A stretch of 64,000 bases of DNA from contig CP048720.1 in assembly GCA_022641835.1 (NCBI GenBank), positions 372,001 to 436,000 on the forward strand, given 5' to 3'. Under the pieces are notes generated by a model. It ran no database searches and was not told the DNA's origin. It saw nothing but the letters and a program-made list of their open reading frames with translations. The position numbers and the translations under genes were made by a program. Shown piece after piece: positions 48,502 to 56,526 of this stretch (positions within the stretch are counted from its first letter, which is position 1; each line of letters opens with the position of its first letter). Origin of the DNA: Petasospora fabianii (Eukaryota > Ascomycota > Saccharomycetes > Phaffomycetales > Wickerhamomycetaceae).

Positions 48502-49335
48502 TCAGAGGCGCTTGGCCTTTCTGTTGGTGCCCGGCATCAACAGAGTTGGTGGGATGACATGACTTGTGGCATCGATACACTGAAGGGCCCAGATACAGTA
48601 GAATCCACAAATAACACTCAAAAAGGCAAATACACCGGAAGCCTTCTTCAATGGTTCACTCAAAGTAAAGTAATAGATAGTCAATGTCAGCAAATATAGC
48701 ACAATGTTCCCAATAAGGAGGAAGAACTCAACGGTACCCTTCCATGTCAATATCCACATGATTGTTGCATAGATAGTCCATCCGGCCAACCAGAATCCCA
48801 TAACATTGTTAAACTCCTCAACTGTCGCATAAGAGGAGACAATATCAAACGCATCAATCAAGATGACGGCATAACTCAAGTAGAAACCACCAAAGGCAGC
48901 AAGGGCAGTACATGCAAAAGTATTATCGAGCAAGAGGCACCAGAATCCACAAATCATAGTGACCAAGCCTGAAAACATGAGTGCTGAAGAAATTAGAAGC
49001 TTTGGGTTTGTAGCACCTCGAGCCTCCATTAAAGTGAGTGATAGTGTAAATGTAGAGATGCAGTAACCGACAAGACCCAATGGGATAGGGTTTCCAACTG
49101 GACGCCAATTAGTCTGTTCAACCTTCACTATAGTGGAAGCCTGTTCCGGGAAGACTTTGGCGAGATCTCTTCTGTCAATAGCCATTCCACCAAGGAATAC
49201 CGTTTCACCATCATCAGATAGTGTGCAAATTGTTTTGGATTGGGTTATGGTGTTCTTGTTCATGATTGGATCGTCAATGCGGTCATTGTAGACGACATTT
49301 CCCTTCTCGAGGTCATCAAAAGTAGAGTCTGTCAT
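48502..49335 (-). CDS. GPR1/FUN34/YaaH-family acetate or ammonium transporter
   Basis: This 277-residue protein belongs to the AceTr (GPR1/FUN34/SatP) family, known in yeast as Ato1-3 or Ady2. The signature is NPIPLGLVGYCISTF (about 78-92), a near match to the family NPAPLGL motif. Six membrane segments follow, up to VFAFLSVICGFYCIWA. The cytoplasmic N-terminus of about 75 residues is polar. Ady2-type members carry acetate in proton symport; Ato members are linked to ammonium export. Which applies here is not known. The TATA box lies 81 bp upstream. Confidence 0.92.
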   Translation of the reverse strand: MTDSTFDDLEKGNVVYNDRIDDPIMNKNTITQSKTICTLSDDGETVFLGGMAIDRRDLAKVFPEQASTIVKVEQTNWRPVGNPIPLGLVGYCISTFTLSLTLMEARGATNPKLLISSALMFSGLVTMICGFWCLLLDNTFACTALAAFGGFYLSYAVILIDAFDIVSSYATVEEFNNVMGFWLAGWTIYATIMWILTWKGTVEFFLLIGNIVLYLLTLTIYYFTLSEPLKKASGVFAFLSVICGFYCIWALQCIDATSHVIPPTLLMPGTNRKAKRL

Positions 49336-50287
49336 TACTGTAGATGGTTAAAGCTGATGCTGCCAATATGATTAGTCGAGATATAATGGAGTTAATTACT
49401 GAGGGACCTGACCCATATTTATAGATTCTTTTTAAGTGTCCTCATGTTTCAGGTAACTGGGAGAGGAGAGGGGGGGGGCGTATTTCGCAGGCCCACAGAG
49501 GCAAGTAAGACGGACGCTACATGTCCTGCAGTCGATAGTGTGTAGAAAGAATGACGTGAGGGGTTGCCACTACGACTGGGGTTCGCAAAGAAAAAGGTGT
49601 AGGTGCAGCATCTGGTCTCAAAGAGACCCCCCTGATTTTATCCCCCACATGCGCTCCCAGCTAACATGTGAACAGTTGGATCTGCGCGCAGACGGTGATC
49701 ACGGGGTCCGACTAAGAGTGTCTGTGGTTCCCCTGGACGGTTCTCCACCAAATATACTTTACAGTGTGGGGTTTCTATCGATCTGTTGGGCCTAGACACA
49801 TTGTCAACTCGCGGGTTTTTGCATTTTTGGTTCCAAGATGTGCATTTATTTAGATGGGCAGTGGAAGGCCCTATGTCCGAGTCACGTTGTTTGGCTTGAA
49901 GTCATGTGCATCATCTCTTTTGCTCTGTGAGTTATCTTTGTCATATGACATTGATGATTATTCTGATCCATACTATTTCTTTTAGAGCAAAGGAGAGTCT
50001 TCACATGTTTATGTCACTCTGCTGGACCCTCAACAGCCTCGCAAGGCTTTAATCCTCGACACCGGCCTCCGTTTGTTTCCCCACAAAGTTATTTCCCCCA
50101 TTCAGCCGTCTCGTTCGCATGGCTGGGGCGCCAATTCCCGCAACTCAAATCATTAGGGCCCTCTACTGTTTAGTATCTTAGTATTCATTACTAAGTGCTT
50201 AGTATAGTCAGTGGTAATTGTAACTTCTACAAACTCATTTCTATCCACATCGTTTAGTCACTTTTGTAGTGTCTCTATGTACAATGA
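49336..50287. other. Region upstream of the ATO-family gene
   Basis: This 952-bp gap precedes the ATO-family start and follows the stop of a zinc-cluster gene. It holds a TATA box (49416-49423 on the minus strand), a nine-G run at 49470-49478 and CCCCT/GGGG patches like those used by stress or carbon regulators. A cluster of TTAGTA/TACTAA repeats lies at 50170-50204. No gene is seen. Confidence 0.5.
49416..49423 (-). promoter_or_regulatory. TATA box of the ATO-family gene
   Basis: On the minus strand this reads TATAAATA, 81 bp before the ATG, typical for a regulated transporter gene. Confidence 0.75.
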
Positions 50288-52909
50288 TCACATTAGTCCA
50301 AGACCATTGCTTTGACTGCTCCACTGTGGAACACTCTGTTGCACACTCTGCTGGACATTCTGCGTAGCACCAGAAGAGGCCAGCTGCTCTTCAAACTCCA
50401 TCAACATCTGATCATCCATCATGATATCGTCAAATAACTTGTCCACAGTCTCGTCATTAAACTCAAAGAAGTCGAAATTCATATCTGAATTTCCATTCAA
50501 TGAAGAGCCTGTAGCATCTCTGAGTGGTTGCGGAGTCTGACTAGAGGAATTCAACGAGAATGGAGTACAAGCAACGCTAGGATCCGATGGTGCAGAGGAG
50601 AGTGTCGACACACCCTCCATCGGTTCATTGGAGAGAAGCCCTGCAATGTTGTTAATCTTGGATGGCTCCGGCAGAGGCAAGTCCCTCACCGATGATTCAT
50701 GTGGCTGTCTCAACATACAGGTCGACGCCTTTGTCGTGGCATTTGAATCATCAACATCAACATCGCCACAGTACTTCATCATGGTTTTGATTTGCTTTCT
50801 CTTGGCGAACTGCTCCTGGGTCAAGTTTCTCTCGACAAACATGTCATAAAGTCTATAACATGAGATGATCCCATAGAGACAAAAGTTGAAATTGAACACA
50901 CGAGCAAAGGACTGGTTCTGAAGTTGAATCAAGTGCTTACACGCTAGTGCCATAAGTCCTTGAGCAAACGCTGGTGTTCTGAGCAACTGTACAATGACAT
51001 TCGAGTCATCAGCTGGATCAAGGGTCTCCAATGACTTAACATGAAGCCTCAAGGTCTTATCAAGGTCCACTGGTGGATCTCGTGTCTCTTTTGAAAATTG
51101 TGAATCGTTGAGCTCGTTGCTGAAAAGTGCAACGTATGCTCTGATGAAAATACTCTTGGACATACTAACAATGGATGTCACCATGTCAATCAAGTTGTAT
51201 AGCTTCCTCGTCTCATTCATGTTAGCTGCAAGAAAGCACATCCTGTTCAACTTGTAAAGCATTTCAATAAAGTGAGTCAAGGACAATACGGAATACTTGA
51301 CGACAGCAGTGCCACAGATACGTTTAAAGTCATCATCATCCGCAAGACCATCTCCAAGACACTCCCACATAACCTGAAGTGTAAATATGCAACGAACACT
51401 GTCCACAACATCAACAACTGTTTGATAATCCTCCATTATTTGGTCTGCATTACCCAAGTTTTTAATAGTCTCTGAAAGCGTAAAGAGCGTGTCACCTTCA
51501 CTCTTTTCAATGTTACTGATCAATCCATAGAGTGCTGAAGCGGTAGCAGGTGTAGTCCTCGTGAAATATCTGATAAGAGTTCTTTGATAACGAGCCAACC
51601 TCATAGGCAGCGATGTATCCTCCTGCAACCAGGGATTCATGTACTCATCATCAAGGGTCAATGGACCACCAGTATCAAACGAGAGTTGTGCATCATTAAT
51701 ATAAAGCATCCGCCAGATCACTTTCAGTAGAGCCCTCTCTGATGCGAGACTACTACTGTACAATTTGTCAATATCCTGATGGAGACCCATAGCAATGGCC
51801 ATATTCATAGCAGTTTTGAATAATTGAATGCTCTTGGTGCCATCACCACCATCACCATCTAATGGATCAGTCTTCTTCATATGATGCATCAAAATCAGTG
51901 TCTGCAAAGAGGGAAGCGAAGCCCTCGCATCAAATCTGGCAAATTGTAACAGTCTGCGAGCGTATCGACTAATTCTGTCCTTTTCATCATAGATACCATC
52001 CTTGACACTGTTGTTCAACAACAGTGCCACAATCTTGAAAACCATCAACACAAGGGCAATCTTGGCGTAGTCAACGTTTTTGTTCTTGACAGAGATGTAA
52101 CACTTACCCGTCGCCTCATTTTTCACAAACAACGTTTGGAAGTCTCTCACCAGTGAACCATTATCCACAACAGGGAGGGATACTGCCCAAAATGAGGTCG
52201 TATACAGTTGGATATACTCCTTTACTGTCTCGTATTCTGGTAGATATTGAGCGAGGTTCCTCAGCAGAATTTCAGGAAATGGCGTCTCAGTATCGACATA
52301 TTCCTCTGGTGGGATATTCTTGAGATTCATCTTGATCTTCCACTCACGACGAGAGTTTGAAACGTGGCGCATCAGCTTTTGAATCAGATCCTGATAGTCC
52401 TTATGCTTTTCAGACACTGTTCTCCAGCATGTCGGGCCAAAGTATACAACACGGTCAGCCTTATTCGTAAGATAGTCCCACTTCTTCAGGATCTTCTCCT
52501 TGAATGGTGGTGTAGGGAAATTTGGTGTAAACTCCTCGAGCCCTGATACTGAGCCCGTGGCGATCCTGAGCTTCATCGCCTCAAGTTCCTTCTTAAGCTT
52601 CTCATTCTCCTGACTTAGCACAAGTACAGCATCATTCGGGTCGGAAGATGTTTCAACTGTGGGAATGAATGGCGAGTTCTTGTAAATGCACAGATGAGCT
52701 GGGATGTTATTCTTGACACATTTGCCACATGGAACACCTCTGTCACACTTCACCTTTCGGGCCTTGCAGTTAGTGCACGTCAGTGAAACTCTTTTTCTCT
52801 TTGGTTTCTGGAAGTCGTTCTCTGGGGTTGGGTACACTCCAGGTGGAGTCTTAGATCCCTTTGTCGAAGCACTTCCCATGGCTTGTGTTGAGCGGGAGGA
52901 CTGTGACAT
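50288..52909 (-). CDS. Zn2Cys6 transcription factor, tandem paralogue A
   Basis: This 873-residue regulator has a Zn2Cys6 cluster at 45-74 (Cys45, 48, 55, 61, 64, 74; RKVKCDRGVPC core) and a coiled-coil stretch near 98-112. A fungal-specific middle domain contains AMGLHQDIDKLYSS. The C-terminus is acidic and aromatic (DFFEFNDETVDKLFDDIM), a likely activation domain. It is clearly paralogous to the next gene along most of its length. The family looks like the Oaf3/Yll054c/Ykl222c group of S. cerevisiae, but this is a weak impression. The target genes are unknown. The start is the first ATG. Confidence 0.92.
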   Translation of the reverse strand: MSQSSRSTQAMGSASTKGSKTPPGVYPTPENDFQKPKRKRVSLTCTNCKARKVKCDRGVPCGKCVKNNIPAHLCIYKNSPFIPTVETSSDPNDAVLVLSQENEKLKKELEAMKLRIATGSVSGLEEFTPNFPTPPFKEKILKKWDYLTNKADRVVYFGPTCWRTVSEKHKDYQDLIQKLMRHVSNSRREWKIKMNLKNIPPEEYVDTETPFPEILLRNLAQYLPEYETVKEYIQLYTTSFWAVSLPVVDNGSLVRDFQTLFVKNEATGKCYISVKNKNVDYAKIALVLMVFKIVALLLNNSVKDGIYDEKDRISRYARRLLQFARFDARASLPSLQTLILMHHMKKTDPLDGDGGDGTKSIQLFKTAMNMAIAMGLHQDIDKLYSSSLASERALLKVIWRMLYINDAQLSFDTGGPLTLDDEYMNPWLQEDTSLPMRLARYQRTLIRYFTRTTPATASALYGLISNIEKSEGDTLFTLSETIKNLGNADQIMEDYQTVVDVVDSVRCIFTLQVMWECLGDGLADDDDFKRICGTAVVKYSVLSLTHFIEMLYKLNRMCFLAANMNETRKLYNLIDMVTSIVSMSKSIFIRAYVALFSNELNDSQFSKETRDPPVDLDKTLRLHVKSLETLDPADDSNVIVQLLRTPAFAQGLMALACKHLIQLQNQSFARVFNFNFCLYGIISCYRLYDMFVERNLTQEQFAKRKQIKTMMKYCGDVDVDDSNATTKASTCMLRQPHESSVRDLPLPEPSKINNIAGLLSNEPMEGVSTLSSAPSDPSVACTPFSLNSSSQTPQPLRDATGSSLNGNSDMNFDFFEFNDETVDKLFDDIMMDDQMLMEFEEQLASSGATQNVQQSVQQSVPQWSSQSNGLGLM

Positions 52910-53329
52910 ACTATTCGCTTTACTGAAGAGACGGAAGTCTGCTGATCAAGGTATCAGAGGTCAGAGAGCGGCAAAAGTAAGACACAACCTCAAGAATAAG
53001 TATGGACCCCAGCACTTGAGCACTTCAATGCCTCTCTGTGACTGATTCTTGGTCGCCAATAACGAGATTTGCTCCCTTCAAAGACGATGGATGTGTTTGT
53101 TTAATTAAACCTTTTGCTCAGCCTTTGATATCTTAACCCCATCCTTGCGTCGGCATTACTCGGCTCAACGGAAAAGCGCGCTGGGAAGACCGAGTAAAGC
53201 CGAGCATCGCATCATCTCAATCTATAATCTACTCAGCTCTAGAAGCTAGGAACACACAGGCAGGCTTTGTTCATCTATACATTACCGGTTATTATTAGTA
53301 ACCAAGGATTGATCACCCCACGGAGCATC
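52910..53329. promoter_or_regulatory. Region between the tandem zinc-cluster genes
   Basis: This 420-bp gap is the upstream region of paralogue A. It contains two CGG-N7-CGG elements (53151-53163 and 53190-53202) in opposite orientations. Confidence 0.6.
53151..53202. promoter_or_regulatory. Inverted pair of CGG-N7-CGG elements upstream of paralogue A
   Basis: Plus strand 53151-53163 reads CGG CATTACT CGG; minus strand 53202-53190 reads CGG CTTTACT CGG. Zinc-cluster dimers are known to bind paired CGG triplets with fixed spacing. The pair lies 242-293 bp before the ATG. Confidence 0.6.
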
Positions 53330-55876
53330 CTACGAGATCCCAGCCATCCAGGAAGGACCTTGAGGGTTGTCAAAGTTCAACAGCATCTGATCATCACTCA
53401 TAAGGTTGTCAAACAACAGATTCACAGCCTCATCGTTGAATTCAAAGAAGTCAAAGTCCAGCTCAGATGTATCGTAGATCGTTGTGGATGGTGACCCATC
53501 TGATGTAGATGGGGTGTGCGCATCTCCAGATGAGAAGGTGAGTTGGGGCGTTGGTGGCCCTGCTGTGTATGATGATGGTGTTGGTGCTGTGGAGGATTGT
53601 GGCTGATCGGCATCTCTGGCCATGAGGTTGGCAATGTTGTTCACTCTTGGTACCTGTGGCTGTACTGAGTTTCTCATCGATGACTGTGGAGGTTGTGGTT
53701 GCTTAAGAAAAGAGGTTGAAACTTGTGCATCGGTCTGTTCGTCCTCTTCGCAAGTGTAACGCATCAGGGTGCGAATCTGCTTTCTCTGGGCAAACTTCTC
53801 CTTCGAGGTTTGATTCCCAACACATGAATCATAGAATTTGTAGCAGGATACCATACCGTAGAGACAATAACTGAAGTTGAAAACACGGGCATATGACTGA
53901 TTTTGGAGCTGGATCAAATGCTTACATGCTAACGCCATCAGCCCTTGAACAAAAGCTGGTGTTCTCAAAAACTGGACAATGAGACTGGAGTCATTTGTGG
54001 GGTCAACGCTCTCCAAAGATTGAACTTGAAGCCTGACGGCCTTCTTAAGATCAATCGAAGCTGGTAACTTGGTATTTTTCAGGAACGTTGTTTCGTTGAG
54101 GTCGTTAGAGAAGAGGCTAACGTATGCCCTGATAAAGAACACATTAGACATTCCAATGAACGATGTGACAATATCAATCAGTCTGTAGAGCTTTTTGGGA
54201 CGGTTTTCATTAGCAGCGGCGCAACACAGCTTGTTGAAAATGTAAAGAAGCTCAATAAAGTGTGTCAAGCACAGAACTGAGTATTTGGTGGAGGCCGTAT
54301 ACGATACCAGCTTCTGTGGGTCGTCCAAATCAAGACCATCAGCAAGAGATTCCCACATGACTTGAAGTGTGAATAAGAAGTTAATTTTGGTCATAATTTC
54401 CATGATGGTTGGGTACGCTTCAACGATGTCATCCGTTTTCTTTAGGTCATTGATGACCTCGGAAAGTTTTAGCAGTGACGGGCCTTCATTCTTTTCAATG
54501 CTGTAAATCAGTGCGTACAGCATTGATGGCTCCGGAGGAGTTGGTTTACTGAAAAGCTTGACCAGAGCTCTTTGATAGCGAGCAAGTCTGATAGCCAAAA
54601 CTGGATATTCAGGGAACTTCGAATGGTGGATGTAGTCATCGTCAACAGTCAATGGTAATCCTGTGTCAAATGACAGTCTCGAATCGTATATGTAAAGAGT
54701 ACACCAAATCTCCTTCATTAACCCCCTTTCGGATGCGGTTTGACTCTTGTAGATCTTGTCTATGTCCTGGTGTAGCCCCATTGCGACCGCCATGTTGACA
54801 GCTCTCTTGAATAGCTGTGAACCTTTACTGGAGTCACCACCATCGCCATCCAAAGGGTTGATTTTCTTCATATGGTACATCAATATTAGCGTCTGAAGAG
54901 CAGGAAGTGTAGCTTTAATGTCACATTTCGCAAATTGTAGAAGTCTTCGGACGAACACCCCAAGCTTATCCTTCTCGTCATAGAATCCGTTCTGTAGACT
55001 TCTGTTTAACATGAGGAGCACAGCCTTGAAGACCATGACAACCAGGGCAATCTTGGCATAGTCAATCCATTTGTTCTTGACACGCACTGAACACTTACCA
55101 GTGGTAGCATCCCTCGAGAATAGAGTCTGGAAATCATGGATCAGTACTGCTGTATCCACTACTGGTAATGAATACTCCCAGAAGGAGCTGATGTAAAGGT
55201 CGATGTACTCCTTCACAATGTCGTACTCTGGTAAATAATCACCCAGGTTCCTTAGTAGTTCTTGCGGAAATGGGGTATCGGCGTCTGCATAGTCCTCTGG
55301 TGAAATGTTCATCATGTTCATCTTGATCCTCCAATCACGGCGACAGTTTGAGATATGGCGTAAGAGTTTCTCTGTAAGGTTCTGATGCTTTGTACGCTTC
55401 TCCAAGATTGTTCTCCATGATGTTGGACCAAAGAACACTGTGCGATCCGTTTTGATGTTGATTGTGTCCCACCTCTTCAAGTATCGTGTCTTGAACTCGG
55501 GTGAAGTGGTTGGTGGTGTCAGGAATATCTGGTCTGGGCTTCTGCTACCGGACAGGTTCAACTTCATCGTTTCCAGCTCCTTCTTAAGCCGTTCATTCTC
55601 CTTCATCAAGAGAAGCATAGCGTCTTCGTTGTCTGCAGCAGATTTAACTGTCGGAATGAACGGAGATTCTTTATAGATACAGAGGTGGTCTGGAACATTG
55701 TACTTCTTGCATTGGGAGCATGGGACACCTCTGTCACACTTGATCTTTCTTGATTTGCAGTTGGTGCATGTCCTTGACACTCTCTTTCTCTTTGGAAGGC
55801 TCCCTGGCTTAATCTCTTCCCAGTTTGCAGAGTCAAATGCCCTGATTTGTGGCGAGTCTTGAGGATTCACAGCCAT
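53330..55876 (-). CDS. Zn2Cys6 transcription factor, tandem paralogue B
   Basis: This 848-residue regulator has a Zn2Cys6 cluster at 37-66 (Cys37, 40, 47, 53, 56, 66). The domain order is the same as in its neighbour: coiled coil (KENERLKKELETMK), the YFGPTSWRTIL-type block (here FFGPTSWRTIL), AMGLHQDIDKIYKS in the middle domain and an acidic-aromatic end (DFFEFNDEAVNLLFDNLM). By eye, long stretches of the middle domain are about 60-65% identical to paralogue A. Both genes lie head to tail, 420 bp apart, so they arose by tandem duplication. The promoter carries the same inverted CGG-N7-CGG arrangement. Confidence 0.92.
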   Translation of the reverse strand: MAVNPQDSPQIRAFDSANWEEIKPGSLPKRKRVSRTCTNCKSRKIKCDRGVPCSQCKKYNVPDHLCIYKESPFIPTVKSAADNEDAMLLLMKENERLKKELETMKLNLSGSRSPDQIFLTPPTTSPEFKTRYLKRWDTINIKTDRTVFFGPTSWRTILEKRTKHQNLTEKLLRHISNCRRDWRIKMNMMNISPEDYADADTPFPQELLRNLGDYLPEYDIVKEYIDLYISSFWEYSLPVVDTAVLIHDFQTLFSRDATTGKCSVRVKNKWIDYAKIALVVMVFKAVLLMLNRSLQNGFYDEKDKLGVFVRRLLQFAKCDIKATLPALQTLILMYHMKKINPLDGDGGDSSKGSQLFKRAVNMAVAMGLHQDIDKIYKSQTASERGLMKEIWCTLYIYDSRLSFDTGLPLTVDDDYIHHSKFPEYPVLAIRLARYQRALVKLFSKPTPPEPSMLYALIYSIEKNEGPSLLKLSEVINDLKKTDDIVEAYPTIMEIMTKINFLFTLQVMWESLADGLDLDDPQKLVSYTASTKYSVLCLTHFIELLYIFNKLCCAAANENRPKKLYRLIDIVTSFIGMSNVFFIRAYVSLFSNDLNETTFLKNTKLPASIDLKKAVRLQVQSLESVDPTNDSSLIVQFLRTPAFVQGLMALACKHLIQLQNQSYARVFNFSYCLYGMVSCYKFYDSCVGNQTSKEKFAQRKQIRTLMRYTCEEDEQTDAQVSTSFLKQPQPPQSSMRNSVQPQVPRVNNIANLMARDADQPQSSTAPTPSSYTAGPPTPQLTFSSGDAHTPSTSDGSPSTTIYDTSELDFDFFEFNDEAVNLLFDNLMSDDQMLLNFDNPQGPSWMAGIS

Positions 55877-56526
55877 TGTACGTACTGACTGATTGTAGCC
55901 TAGCTCTTGAGCTTAAAATTCAAGTTGTCTGGTCTTTGTGATTGTTTTCCTGTTCCATTCAAGTTGGTCAGGGCCTTGATGTTGGTTTAGGGTGCTATTT
56001 TAGTTTGCTTCCGGAGGAAAGGTTAAAGCAAGCCAATAATTGAAGCAGTTTAACCTGATTGACAGGACGGCGTTACTCGGCTAACGTGTCCCAAAGTAGG
56101 CGAGCGCACGAGTACAGCCGGGGCCGCGAATCGAACTTGTTCGCGCAAAAATATTTATTTTTTAGGGTGTTCGGGTGTTTAACCGCAGCGTGTTGATCGC
56201 CATGATCTCGGTAGGTTGGGAGGACAACAGGACATGTTGTAGTTCCAAGCGATCCCACAATTGGCTGATCCCGACTAGTTTCCTCTGACCCATCAATCTG
56301 GATCACTTTAAAGTGCTTAGATACACATCCGTGTCTATAGGTCACCAGACAATACGGCCGTTCTGCTACAATCATTATCTCCAGGACGATTAGACGTGGT
56401 GCCTATATACCCCCGACTTTTGGCACATTGTCCCATCTTGCCGCATCCTTGGCCATCCAACAGCCGCCACACACACATTGACCCACATTTAGCCAATATA
56501 TTTGAGTCATTGAGATACCGCTTACA
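55877..56526. promoter_or_regulatory. Divergent region between zinc-cluster paralogue B and SGM1
   Basis: This 650-bp divergent region holds the paired CGG elements (56068-56080 and 56108-56120) nearer to paralogue B. An AT-rich run lies at 56147-56165. A GAATCGAAC string at about 56127 is not part of a tRNA. Confidence 0.5.
56068..56120. promoter_or_regulatory. Inverted pair of CGG-N7-CGG elements upstream of paralogue B
   Basis: Plus strand 56068-56080 reads CGG CGTTACT CGG; minus strand 56120-56108 reads CGG CTGTACT CGT, one base off the second triplet. Spacing between the two elements is 40 bp, against 39 bp in the paralogue A promoter. The first lies 192 bp before the ATG. Confidence 0.55.

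Noticed and set aside
56120-56145. GAATCGAAC string like an inverted tRNA B box
   Set aside because: The T-arm stems do not pair, and no A box or acceptor stem is found.
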